Origin: Paralvinella palmiformis
Taxonomy: Eukaryota; Annelida; Polychaeta; Terebellida; Alvinellidae
Assembly (NCBI GenBank): GCA_025642065.1
Contig: JAODUP010000275.1
Span: forward strand, 742,001 to 806,000
Direction: 5' to 3'
DNA length: 64,000 nt
Part shown: positions 27,378-38,879 of the stretch, in pieces
Layout: each line of letters starts with the position of its first letter
Numbering within the stretch: position 1 is the stretch's first letter
Translations under genes and position numbers: made by a program
Notes under the pieces: generated by a model
What the model saw: only the letters and a program-made list of their open reading frames with translations
The model's database searches: none
Told to the model about the DNA's origin: nothing

Positions 27378-27764
27378 TATAAAATATACATTTAAATATT
27401 AAATTAACGAACATTAAAATCAATTTAGTATTTCCTAGATCCTAGATTTTATGCATGCTAACGTATACAAGGCCACGGCATATTAGTATTCGAGGACGAG
27501 CGGTCTTTATTTTATAATATTAATAACTAATTTTGAATGCAATTTTGATGATGCTAAAATTTTATTATTAAGTGCTAATACATGCCTATATCATATAGGT
27601 TATTAAATACCAAATAATAATTGAAAGAAAGTACGTAATTTATTGAAGTTGAGCAATTTATTATCACATGGATCCGGCGGAGTCAACAAAACGTGACAGC
27701 CCGTAATTTAGTCTTATTATATCTCTCTTGAAATTTGTAGTAGACCCCTGGCTATCGCCATAAA
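27373..27764. other. Spacer with a 20-bp direct repeat of 26664-26685
   Basis: GACGTATACAAGGCCA at 26670-26685 recurs as TAACGTATACAAGGCCA at 27459-27475, both after TTTTATGC. No coding sequence. Confidence 0.5.
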
Positions 27765-27775
27765 ACACACACCCA

Positions 27776-27821
<46 letters not shown>

Positions 27822-27840
27822 GATAGATAGATGGGTGGGT
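27765..27840. repeat. Inverted repeat with (AT)n core
   Basis: ACACACCCATCTATATAT on the left and ATAGATGGGTGGGTGT on the right are near reverse complements around about 40 bp of AT. A long stem is possible. Confidence 0.8.
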
Positions 27841-29300
27841 GTTAGTCTGGGGATAGTTATAGACAACAAGCTACATTTTACTCCCTACGTCAAATAGATT
27901 AAAGAGAAACTTTCTAGCCGACTGAATATTCTGAAAATAATCGCTAGCAACAGTAAGCACGTTTCCACTTCCATACTCCTCTAACTTTATAGAGCACTGA
28001 TTAAGACAGTTCTCATATATTCCACACCGGTTCTTCTAATGGTGTCTCCTTCAGCCATAGACTATCTCCACGTCATACAAAGAGCTGCCCTCGGAATATG
28101 CCTAGGTCTCCCTAGACCAACCACAATAGCCCTCATATACGCCGAAGCAGGTGAACCTCCTATAAAGACCGAGATTAAAAGGTCTACTATCAACTACATT
28201 ATCAGAACTGCCACAAGATAACAACCCACACCCACCATCCGAGTAATCCAGGATTGCCTCCAGAAGGATCCTAGAACTTTTCCACTAGTCATTTGGGTCC
28301 ACCAACCTCTAGTCCAACCCAAACTCCGTAGTTAATCCCCCCATTCTAGGTCAACAACTTCTGAGACCACTCTAAGAAAGACTACCTGGTCGCGGCATTG
28401 ACCGCCGTGAACTCCACAATCAGAAACCTGACTCATGCACATACCCGAGTTTGTTACACAGACGATAGCCAACACGATAACAGTAACAGTGGGTGGGCGG
28501 CTTACTTTCCCGATGAAACCTCCATCTCAGGCAGACTCCCTGATTTCACTCTGATAACCCTAACCGAACTGACTGCTCTCCTGGAGACACTCCGATGGTG
28601 CATAACCCACCGCACTCTGCATCATGGGATAGTCATATACGCTTACCCAATGGCTGCACGCATCATCAATTCAATTCAATTTAATTAAAATCCTATAGAA
28701 ACACATTCGATTATCTTTTACTGAATACCAAGCCACGTCGGAAATTTCGGCAACGAAGAAACTAACCGACTTGCCAATTTAGCCAACAGCCCTTGACAAC
28801 ATACAGACATGTGAGCAAACTATTGGAGCTCTAGGATGACAAATCCCAAAATGGATCAAGAAAATGACAGACATAGCTTACAATGACTACTTCACCACTG
28901 TATCTGGTACTTGGTATCTTAATACTACCATACCAAAACATAGAATATTCCCAAATAGATTTATAGATGCCCAACTACGTCTACTCAGATGTCACTCCTA
29001 TTCCAAGAGTTTCAAGACTTCAGATACACACGCCATATGTAAGGTATGTCAAAACCTTTAGGGCCCAGCCCACTACCTGATATCACACAAAAGCTACTCC
29101 CGGTTCATCATTCCCTTCCCACAGTAGATAAAACAAAATATATAATAAGACGATCAGCCATCATCCACAAGACCATCTCCCCCTCCTTAAGAGACAACCA
29201 TATATGTCCTGCAGTAAATCCTGCATGAAATTAACAAACCCTCTATAAGAGGCCGTGTCCTACATCGACGGCCTCGTGGCGCCAACCAAAAAAAGACTGA
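27841..29300 (+). pseudogene. I/Nimb-like LINE: RT C-terminus, RNase H and tail
   Basis: It begins just after the hairpin with Leu-Gly-Ile-Val-Ile-Asp-Asn-Lys-Leu-His-Phe, then Val-Leu-Ile-Tyr-Ser-Thr-Pro-Val, then Leu-Pro-Arg-Pro-Thr, the RT thumb region of the I/Jockey group. RNase H is open at 28398-28688: Tyr-Thr-Asp-Asp-Ser at its start, Gly-Trp-Ala-Ala-Tyr-Phe, and Leu-Thr-Glu-Leu-Thr-Ala-Leu. A 3' open piece at 28864-29061 has Leu-Arg-Cys-His and Cys-Lys-Val-Cys, like the terminal zinc knuckle of such elements. The catalytic RT is absent. Frameshifts separate the parts. Confidence 0.85.
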
Positions 29301-29648
29301 TTGATTTCTTTTTCGGGGAGAATCCCCACGCTGTCGCTTATTTAGCACAGCCTCTATATTTTCTCAACATTGTATGTTATGGAGTAAAACTAGCAAACTA
29401 TTGAAAAGCAGAAAATGAGATGTACAGTTTATTACCTGATGATATATTCTTTATAAATAATAAATGATGAAAATTTATTTTAAAAAAAACAGGAACATAC
29501 ACATATGTACTGCGGTGTGTGTGTGTGCTTGTAGAGATCTACGAGTGTATATTTACATATTGTACATTCATGAACTGAAATATATATATGTAGATACATT
29601 CACGAAAACAGGTAGAAGACACATATAGCTCAATTATAGTTGTTCCCA
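29301..29648. other. Spacer; nothing recognised
   Basis: A short (GT)n at about 29514-29530 and low-complexity A tracts only. Confidence 0.5.
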
Positions 29649-29835
29649 GATAGCACAACAACGTTTCCCCAACGTTGGGCCAATATTGGCTGCTACGTTG
29701 GCTGTCAACATTGGGCCAACGTCGGTTTGTCTAGCGGGCCAACGTCGTTATGCCAGTGTAACCTGACCTCCAGCCAACATTGGGCCAATGATGGTTAGCC
29801 AAAGTTGAGTCAATATGATTGACTACACAATGACA
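29649..29835. repeat. Cluster of degenerate GGCCAACGTTGG-type palindromic units
   Basis: Variants of CCAACGTTGGGCCAA recur at least six times between 29669 and 29815, with substitutions such as CCAATATTGGC, GGGCCAACGTCG and CCAACATTGGGCCAA. Each core is self-complementary. Confidence 0.75.
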
Positions 29836-31081
29836 AATAATAAATGAACACAAATTTCTGATTTAATCATTTATTTGATACATAAATCACTACTACTGTC
29901 ACTATGCAGGTCTTCAACCATCAAAACCAAAAAGACACCAGCTCGCCATCTATTTATATTAAAGGGACTGCCAGACAAGTACTGGGCTAATTATATGTAT
30001 GACCACTGAGATTGAAAGGTCTCAACTTTTTATCAGATGAAGGAAGAGTTGATTATGAAATTCCTTTAAAAACAGATTAAGATTGAAACTGAAGTGATAA
30101 GGCGGGCTTTAAAGGATTTTCGCAAAAATCCTAGAAGTGCTCGATAAAGGATACGAGTTATGAAAAAAGATCAGTGGGCTAGACCAGAAAAGGGCTTTGC
30201 AATCTAAAAATAGCCACCAATCAATTGGTAAGGGCCGTTATGTAACCTTGACATTTGGCTAGCTACAGCTAGAGTGGCGCAGCTTAGTGAATGAACAAGG
30301 AACTAGCTAAATGAATTGGCACGATCAAGTGGCGCAGCGTAGCGGAAAACAAAAATCTAGCAGTATTTTTCTCAGATATAGTGGCGCAGCGTAGTGAATA
30401 AATATATGAACTAACGAAATAGGCTATCCTTTCACTATCGTTTCGACATTTAGTTCAGCTGTTAAGTAGCGAAACAGGAAGCTTGAACTTCACGTGAGAT
30501 AAAAAGTTGTTAAATATCTAATCAGAGAGTGAATAGATGTAAATTCTGATCTTGCTTGATTGTACAGATTTGATATCAGAAATAACATCTAAGGCATACA
30601 TTATTATAAGATCAAGCATCGACATATGTCGGTAAGATTATGCTATGCTGATAAACGTATTTTATAGGTCTGATATCTAGATCTAGATGATGTAGGCCTA
30701 GCTGATGATGTAGTAGATCTACTTCTAGCAATTCTTATTCTAGACTTCTATAATTTATAGATCTATATTACTAAACCTATAATATATGGACTAGTATTAG
30801 ATCTAATCTATATTACTATGATCTTGGCCCTGGGCTAGCTGTAGTCGTGTAGATCTAGAATCAAACTAGATACACATGCTATGTTCAGTGTTGATACTTG
30901 ATTAGTTGATGCTCTTAAAAAGACTTAATAATAATTAGTCAATGATAATGTCATTAGACTAGTCATGTGTAAATGTATAATAATTTTCAGTTGTCTATTT
31001 CAATGTTTAATTATGTTTTCCTTGGTATAAACTATAATGTCAACATGATCAAACCGCCTCTACCAGTCTGTGGCCTAGACT
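29836..31081. other. No recognisable gene; short local repeats
   Basis: Holds three copies of AGTGGCGCAGC(G/T)TAG(T/C)G at 30273, 30328 and 30380. A 200-bp stretch at 30660-30870 is dense in TAGATCTA-like palindromes. No open frame of note. Confidence 0.55.
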
Positions 31082-31376
31082 AGAGGCCCTAGTGGGTAAG
31101 AACGTGGCACTTTCTTACTCACGGTTATGCTGTGCGGAGGTCAGAGGTTCGAATCCCAGCTGTGCCACTATTTGACTATAGTAGGAGGAGTTTTCATCCA
31201 ACTGGCAAGGTTTTCTCCACCAAATATGTCATCTCTTGTAAATTCTATAATTATTTAGAATTAGTCCCCATGGACATGGTGAAGCAGTAAATTACAGACC
31301 ATTTGTGTCTCCCTCATTTGAGGAAGCTTAGTCACATAAAATAACTGGCATTTCGGCCATTATTATTAGGCTGTTG
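31082..31376 (+). mobile_element. tRNA-derived SINE, family 2 (copy b)
   Basis: The head has AGTGGGTAAGAACGTGGCAC, the B-box AGGTTCGAATCCC, and the shared blocks ACTATAGTAGGAGGAGTTTT and AACTGGCAAGGTTTTCTCCA. The 3' part reads GAGGAAGCTTAGTCACATAA and TTCGGCCATTATTATTA. Collinear with the minus-strand copy at 10719-11090. Confidence 0.82.
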
Positions 31377-31926
31377 TAACGTATCCAAGCATTGGAATCA
31401 TGTTCGTTGGTGATAAAGATCCGAGCATTCGGCATCTGAACCATGCATCATCAATATTATTATAAATCTGAACAATTTCATGATCATTTTAAATTTTTCA
31501 TCTGCTCGCATCAGAGACGGGAGCTTAATTGTAATTACTGCTACTAGCGTTTAATAAAGATATTAGATTAAGTATATTAATAGACATTATTATCAGATTA
31601 AAAATAAAATCTGACAAGAAATGCTTTATTTTATGGTTCCAGCAGCCAAGGAAATAATTTTTCTACAGGTATACTATTTATTAATTTTTTAAAATTCCAA
31701 GTAGGTTTTTTCCAAAGGCAGTATTTCTTCTTTGAAGTTGAAAGACATTCCTAGGATCGGGAAAATGAATTTGTTATTTTCCAGGTTTTCTAGGACAATA
31801 CTGATTATTAGTAAAGTTGCACAGCTGTTTTATCGATCATCTATTTCTTTGATTTTCATTTGTACCTCTTCAAAACTATCAAAAGCATCTTCTACTTTCA
31901 ACCCAAATATAACTACTACATGCTCG
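31377..31926. other. Spacer containing the 31720-31800 dispersed repeat
   Basis: The block at 31720-31800 matches 8940-9030 (GGAAAATGAATTTGTTATTTTCC against GGAAAATGGATTTGTCATTTTCC). Otherwise nothing recognised. Confidence 0.5.
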
Positions 31927-31948
31927 GCCGCCATGTTTGAGCGGAAGT
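31927..31948. promoter_or_regulatory. Adjacent YY1-like and ETS-like motifs
   Basis: GCCGCCATGTTT fits the YY1 consensus and GCGGAAGT, four bases on, fits an ETS site. This pair is common at TATA-less promoters. It lies about 8.5 kb upstream of the DENND2 coding start, so it could mark a distant first exon. No transcript evidence exists in the sequence. Confidence 0.3.
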
Positions 31949-32249
31949 AATAGCAAACGAGGAATAATTGGCACGTGCGCATTGAGTGCTCAGACCTATA
32001 ATGTTGAGGTACAGGGTTCCGATGCTCGGATACATAACCACTTCATTATTATTATTATACATGATGAAATTCAATATATAGTGACATTGTAGTGAGGAAA
32101 TCCTATGACTGAGTATAAATGTCTGAACTAGGCAGCTACAGATTATTAAATAGATTCTTGCTATTTGTGTGACAGCAACTAAAGCTCCAGCTGTTACTGT
32201 TAGAGGTGGTTTCAACATACTATACGTTCAGTCAAGACTTTAGGATGTG

Positions 32250-34300
32250 GTAATCAGGGTTGGCAGGTTTTTTACACAGATGTTATTAACACCATTTATT
32301 AATTTCATGTAAAAAACAGTTTTTTACACTAACTTGTAAAAAACTCAATTTAAACCAAATATAGCTATAAAATAATAACATCTACTACATCATGACTGTA
32401 ATATATAAACAACAATTGAGTTAACAGACTAATACACTTTATGATAACCCAATATCCAGTCTAGTTGACCCTCACTGACTATTTAACTATATCTGACATG
32501 TTGGTAATTACTACTTATATATACTGCAGATAATCGACTAGTCTTTGAATAACCCTCCATTCAATGTTGACACATACATGTATTGTGATGTTGTTAAGAT
32601 GTCCCTTCTTTTCCCTGGTGACATATAGTGTTAGAATGTGACATAAAGGTAGCCTGACTTTAATTTGAAGCAGTGTTACACTTTCTCATGATAACATTGA
32701 TACATACCTGTATGTTAGCTTATATTATAGAAAAGTTTGAAATAATACTCTGATTATTATTTGATATCCAGCCTTTAGTCATGTATACAGGTGGAATGCT
32801 ACAGAATTCCATGTGGGTATTCTTTTTATATGTTACCAAAGTTTGGTCATCAGCAAGTTGACAATGCTGCCAGAAGTCCTATACACAAAATGTTCAATAG
32901 TTTCAGTTTCATCAGCATCAATAGACCATGCCAGTTAAGCTAGTGACATCTGTCGGCAGGATTTTGAACTACTACGATCGGATCTTAAACATGACCCTTC
33001 TTTTTCAGTGCATACGTGAGATTTGGAAAATGAAAGTTAAGGTGATATTTAGTATATTTCTATTCAAAGAAGGCTGATTTAATAAACAAAATAGATAAAA
33101 TTGTAAGTTCTATGTGGTAGTTCGCAGAACACATTTCCTGTGTACAAGTGGCTTGCCATATTTGTAGCTAAAGTTTATGTATAGGTAGTGGCTTTCCCAT
33201 GGTGTTTCTTCAATACACATCTTTGGCCATTTCTAATATTATCGAAAAAGGACACAGCAGTTGTAATATTATCATTTTACCAGGACAATCTAGAGTTATC
33301 TTAAAAGGATTTGTTTTATTTGTGGTCATTTTCTGTGAGACTGTTCACCATCATCTAGCAGTAGACTCATGGCACACGTCAGTGATAATGCGCCGACATA
33401 GATGGCATAATTCTAATAAACAAACAGTTGTGCTATTTGGATTGAAAATACTCATAAAATCTGAGACATATTGCCTTACACAAAACTATTGATTGATAGA
33501 GCAATAATCTGCCATTGATATATTGCATTTGTGTATTATTTCATGTGAATTAATGTGAACCATGAGTTGATTTTACAATGTAAATAAACCCCGTCTTTCG
33601 CCATTTCAATTTTCAAGCAATAACCGATACTAGCTGACTTCACTAAAGAAATATTTACTCTAATTTTTTCACTTTGTTGACAATAAAAACATTTAATAAT
33701 GGAATATGGTGAACAACAAGAAACTAATCTATCACTAAAAGTATTTTCCTATCTGAATTCCAATTGTATTATGCAGTAAGTCATTGTTCAAACCGAGATG
33801 TTCAGAACAAGAATCCGGCCTACAATGAAAACCATGATGCTCTGTGCTGTAGCCGGCGGTGACCCGAAGTGTAAAAGCCTGCGAAAATTAGTTGATAAGG
33901 TCTATTGAGTGAATATTTTCCAACTTTGGAAATATTCGCACTAAAGTTTTTAAGCTGGTAATCTGCTCTAGGATTCTCAGAATCAGTGTTGAATTAGGCT
34001 ATTAACTGTTCAGATAAACAATATTCACTTTGTGTGCTGAATGATAAATGTCATTATTTTGCTATAATCTTAGTATTCATGTACAAATTCATGTGTAAAT
34101 AGAAATTAATGTATGTAAAAGACACTATCGCATAAATGTGTTAAATGACATCCACTAAGGCTAGTAGAATTGGCTTATAGTTATAATGAATGATGTTTTT
34201 TTACAGTATTTTACGTTTTTTACAGTTATTAACAGTTGTTTACAATGTAATTTAAAAATAGTTTTTTTTACAGTGTTAATGGGTGTTTTTGGATTTGTAG
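32250..34300 (-). mobile_element. hAT-like inverted-repeat element, copy P (interrupted)
   Basis: The outer end at 32250 reads CAGGGTTGGCAGGTTTTTTA. Sequences 32250-32500 and 33907-34290 align, reverse complemented, with 35065-34700 and 34386-34625 of copy Q. Subterminal DNA is full of TTTTTTACA-type motifs. It has no coding capacity. A 987-bp element is inserted at 32920-33906. The superfamily call rests only on the CAGGGTTGG terminus. Confidence 0.65.
32920..33906 (+). mobile_element. TIR element A (AATAGACC termini), nested in copy P
   Basis: Starts AATAGACCATGCCAGTTAAG and ends TTAGTTGATAAGGTCTATT, so the ends are inverted repeats of about 19 bp. The whole 987 bp is collinear with the reverse complement of 42536-43474. 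A 97-codon open frame at 33199-33492 matches a longer one in the other copy, but the reading is broken by stops and I do not recognise a transposase. Copy Q of the host element keeps an apparent empty site (TTCATCAGCAAATATC), which supports insertion. Confidence 0.8.
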
Positions 34301-34377
34301 ATTTGAAGTGAACTTTGTTTCACAAAATCGAGCCCAGTTTCCACATTGTCTATACAGTAATATGATTGACTGATGTG

Positions 34378-35065
34378 CAGGGTTGGGATTTTTACAGTAA
34401 AAAAACTGTTTTTACATTACTTTGTAAAAAATGTTATTAACCATAAAATACTGTAAAATTATTTTAAAAAACACCATTCCTTATAAGCCAATTGTAATTT
34501 AAACTTGTCCTAGTGTGTGTCAGTAAACACATTTACACAATAGTGTCTTTACCCAAGAGTTTCAAACACATTTCATCGCCAATTTTAATGCGAATATTCC
34601 CCAAACTGGAAGATATTTGCTGATGAAGCTGGGCATGATAGCAACTTGACAGCTAATTCTAGAAAGTCAGTTGGCACTCCATAAGATCTGGGAGCCTTCC
34701 ACCAATTAATTGGTGAGAGCTTGGTAACAACATTTTGGTTAAAAATTTAGATGGAAAAGGCGATGCTTGTGCCTGATAGTGTATGAGTGAGATGATCAAA
34801 CTTGAGTCTTTCATAGTTATCTATTGATTGGCATTGTCTAATTGTTTCAATGAGGGTCTGATCAATTAGACTATCAAAGTGGAGATTAGTCTGTTAACTC
34901 AATTACAGTTATCCTGTAGTAGATGTGGTTATATTGTTATCATTGTACTAATTTATAGCTGCATTTTTTTTAAAGTTTGTTTTTTACAAGTCAGTGTAAA
35001 AAACCTATTTTTTACATGACAATTAATGGTGCTAATAACGTCTGTGTAAGAAATCTGCCAACCTG
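34378..35065 (+). mobile_element. hAT-like inverted-repeat element, copy Q
   Basis: Starts CAGGGTTGGGATTTTTACAG. Ends, reverse complemented, CAGGTTGGCAGATTTCTTAC. About 690 bp, non-coding, with TTTTTTACA subterminal motifs. It lies head-to-head with copy P with only about 80 bp between them. Confidence 0.7.
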
Positions 35066-36735
35066 CTGATATAGCAATATTAAAATTATTCTTAATGTGT
35101 ATGCCACTACATATTGCCAAAGATAATCTCAAAATATTAAATTAACCAAAATATATATTTGTCAAAATGGAATAATATTCAACTTAATTCATGAAATGTT
35201 CACATTTATTGAACTTTTGGTGTCCCTTTGCATCAGTTGCACTTTGGTTTATGTTCACTAATCGAATTCTGTATTGGTATGAAGCTCTATATATAAATTT
35301 TTAATCAAACAATCTTGACATCTTTCCAATTCAAACTCTCTTAGCACCAGCAAAATATTCATGACAAGTGTTATGGATATTTATTCGACGCCAATTTTTA
35401 CCCTACCTTGTAACTCAAATTTCATAGGAAAGCATTGTTTTACCAGATACCTTGATTTCTTTTCGCATTGGATTAGTCTGGATGGCTAGCCGCATATATA
35501 GGCACACCAGTCGAAGCAAAGGGCAGTATAATTTGGGATAATCTAATTACTGACTAGATCAATTGAATTAGTACCAATTTATAGGATACAAAAACAAATT
35601 AGCCAAACACAGAACAAATTAATTGGCCACCAACAAAGCAAACCAATATGTGATCACTATATTGTAGTATTGTCTAACTGTTTCTACTTTCTACCAACAA
35701 AATATTGGATTATTTTACATTTTTATTATAGCATGTATGTTATTATAAGTTCATCGACAGCATTTTCAAAATTAATGTCATTCTACTTCTAGCTTTTCCT
35801 ATGTATCTTAAATATGTATAATTTTATAGATCAATAAAATATTTCCCAAGAGAAATAAAACAATTTGGTCCAGTTTTAAAAAGGTAATAACTTTGTTTAA
35901 TTAATTGGGTTGGGATAAATCTGGTGTGTTAGTTAACGTACTGTACCTAAGTAAAATGTGTAACCAGGATTAATAGTTTTATTGCATGAGTCTGTGAGCA
36001 TACAATATGTAACTGCTTCCAGATTAAAAAGAATCTCCTGTGCACAAAGTTGGTAATTTCCTAACTTTTGGTTTAGCCCAAAGATAAATATGAATAAGGT
36101 TTCCTTAATTCATCTGATGAGGTTATCATTAAAATGTTTGACAGGATGGTTCAATAATTATCTGACAGTGTTCTAACTGGGATACAATCTAGGATTATGC
36201 ATGTAATCCGGGTTAATCAGGTCTATTTGTGGCTAATACACGGGTAGGAGTGTATGTTCCCTTTTCTCCCAGAATCTGTGCTACTGGTTCTATTAGCAAA
36301 ATTCCTGGATCTGGGAGTTTGCTAGAATCATCTAGGAGCTGTGTCTATAATAAATCTTAACCTGTTCCTTATATAGTGAGATATTACACATAACTATATC
36401 ATTAGATAATAGCACAAGGAATCAAATACTCTATCTAGCCACCATCTATTACTGAATTATATTTAAAGTATGTGTAATCTGCTGTCACTGTCAGCTAAAC
36501 TTCAATTTTAAAGTTAGTTTCTTGTGCAATTGCTCAACTTACATGGCAGCAAATGTTCACAATAATCAATAAAAGCTATTTATAATACAGCAGTAATAAA
36601 TAATTTTTCCTTCAGTCGTCAATTAAGTTGTGTTTTCTTTTAAAATTTTGCATATCCTTTTAATGTGAATTATTTAGCCTCAGGATGTAAAATATATGGT
36701 CATGTGATGAATGCTTAATGAAACATATCAACAAA
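35066..36735. other. No recognisable gene
   Basis: AT-rich, stops in all frames. Confidence 0.55.
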
Positions 36736-36826
36736 ACACAGGTATGAGTCAGATTTGAACCCATGACTTGGAAATCTGCAGTTCAGTACTAGAAGTATAG
36801 TGCTGTCGGAATGCCCTGTATAACTT
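36736..36826 (-). mobile_element. tRNA-like SINE head remnant, family 3
   Basis: The minus strand reads TCATGGGTTCAAATCTGACTCATACCTG, a B-box followed by a block shared with 59754-59830 (GGGTTCAAATTAGACTCATACC). Confidence 0.55.
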
Positions 36827-38674
36827 TAAATGTCTGATAATCTAGATTTATGCTAAATAAATAGACTATTAGTATTACTAATGTCAGTTTTTGCAGAAAA
36901 CAAATTTGTTTGTTAGCATTTATATATATATATATATATTACATGAAATAGTGTTAGTTTGTCAAATTGTGTTTAGCTGTAGCTGAGTGACCATCTTAGA
37001 AGATATTGATACAATCTAGTGTGAATCACATAGAATATATTGGAGTAAAAAAGACATTAATTTGCGTTATTTAGGGAGAATAATCCATCCCCAAAACTCA
37101 TTAGTGACAGTGCAATAACAGCATAATAGGGATTGTCTGTTACAGTAAACAGGCCTGTAATTAGTTAGCAATCATGTGGGTTTTTTCTGTTTTATTATAT
37201 ATATTTGTGTCCACTTTATTGGCATGTTACAGTCTCATAATCAAAATAATTACTAGTAATATGAGTCATATTACTAATAATAATTTTTTGGTGTATTTTT
37301 AGTCAGTTATATCAATGATGTTTCTAAACTTGCCACCTACATGTGTTATTAATGAAATTGATCATTGTAAATAACGAAAAGAATTTAGTTTTTATAGAAT
37401 GAGTAAGTGAAGCAAATGGTTAGAAATAGAATACAATATTTCTGAATGTATTATCTGTAGTAAAAAATGCAAATATGAGATAAATAAAGGTGAAAGGTGT
37501 ATATTTATTTTCAATTTCTGTTTTAATATTTCACATATTCATATATTGCAATTGCCATATCACTTGTTCCATCCAGGGTTTTGTTGCGATTGCTCCTTGG
37601 ATAGACCCTCTGTATTAACAACTTTGTGGTATATTCAGTGATCGTTTAAGCTGATATAGGTGCAGTTAACAACGACTCATTATAAACGTGCTAGAAATAG
37701 CTTGTCTTCTACCCAAGTTCTAGTTACAGTCTTTCTGTTTCCTACCTGTAATTTTATTACCAGAACACAGATTATGAGCCTTCCTATTATTGCCTTCTAT
37801 AATATTATTATAGTTTTCAAAAAAGCTTATATTAATTTACCTAATCTAAAAGTAATTTTTGTTTTCAATTTAATTTCATTTTACAGAAATCTCAACACCA
37901 GTTTCAATCAAATAAATCCCCCTTTTAAAAGAAACGATTTTTATTAACCCTGAAGTGGTGACATTAGGAAACCCAAGATTTGTTTACAATCTAGGTTATT
38001 TTCTGCTGTAACCTCACTGGCATATAACAGGTGTTTGAATATAGCACATGCAGCAGATTTAATATATTGATTTACCATATTTTCATAACAAAGCATGCTG
38101 CAATCAACGAATTTTTAATTCACCATTGTTCTGTGAAGCACATGAGGTACTAGCACCTTGGTAAGCTTGTGAGTCTTTAGTCTGATTTATTTTTGGTCAT
38201 TGGCTACCATTTTCTAATTTTAATGTCTTATAATCAACAGTTTTGTGGTCCCTGACTTTGTAACTATGATGAAATTAATATGTCAACAACAAAAGCCAGG
38301 CAAATCCAACAGGAAAGTTGTGTACTGCCAGTTTATGAGCTGTCATTTTTAGATTAGTTTACTTAATTTGTAAATACTATTGATATTTAAATAAATGTCA
38401 AATTCCCTTTTGAACTAGGGGTTTAGCATAGACCGACTGTAATTGTGTAAGGAGCTGTGAAAAGGAGGCAGTACTAAACAATCCTTTTCATGTTGCTATG
38501 CCATTGAGCCATCCTCGTTCACTGTAAACCCTTAACCTAACAGGATCAAATTGTGTAATGTAGTTATAAGATGTTAAATATTGTATTCAGATTACTGGTG
38601 TTGTTACATTTACTGTTTATTTTATTGTTGTTCAGGATAAGCCTCAGCACATTACAGTCAAATTGATCCAATTA
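36827..38674. other. No recognisable gene
   Basis: AT-rich DNA with a short (AT)n at 36920-36940. Nothing else seen. Confidence 0.55.
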
Positions 38675-38721
38675 TAAGTATAATCTATTAATATGTTAAC
38701 AATATTAATAGATTATACTTA
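38675..38721. repeat. Perfect 20-bp inverted repeat, 7-nt loop
   Basis: TAAGTATAATCTATTAATAT and its exact reverse complement flank GTTAACA. Confidence 0.9.
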
Positions 38722-38879
38722 GAAACACATTCTAGACCAATTATGTCAATTGATTTTGGCTGCAAACAACGTACAACTGTGTATGGTTATGATAGTCTAA
38801 TTATGAACCCCTAACATATTGTATAATAATTTAACTTTTAATATTATAATTATATCAGCTATTTTAAAAGCTACTTTTC

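Noticed and set aside
29669..29815. CRISPR-like array from the regular GGCCAACGTTGG units
   Set aside because: The units are adjacent and diverged, without unique spacers of constant length, and the DNA is clearly eukaryotic.
33199..33492. A host gene at 33199-33492, repeated on the minus strand at 42867-43208
   Set aside because: Both lie inside copies of the same TIR element, are truncated differently by stops, and lack a recognisable domain. I treat them as element-derived, probably non-coding.
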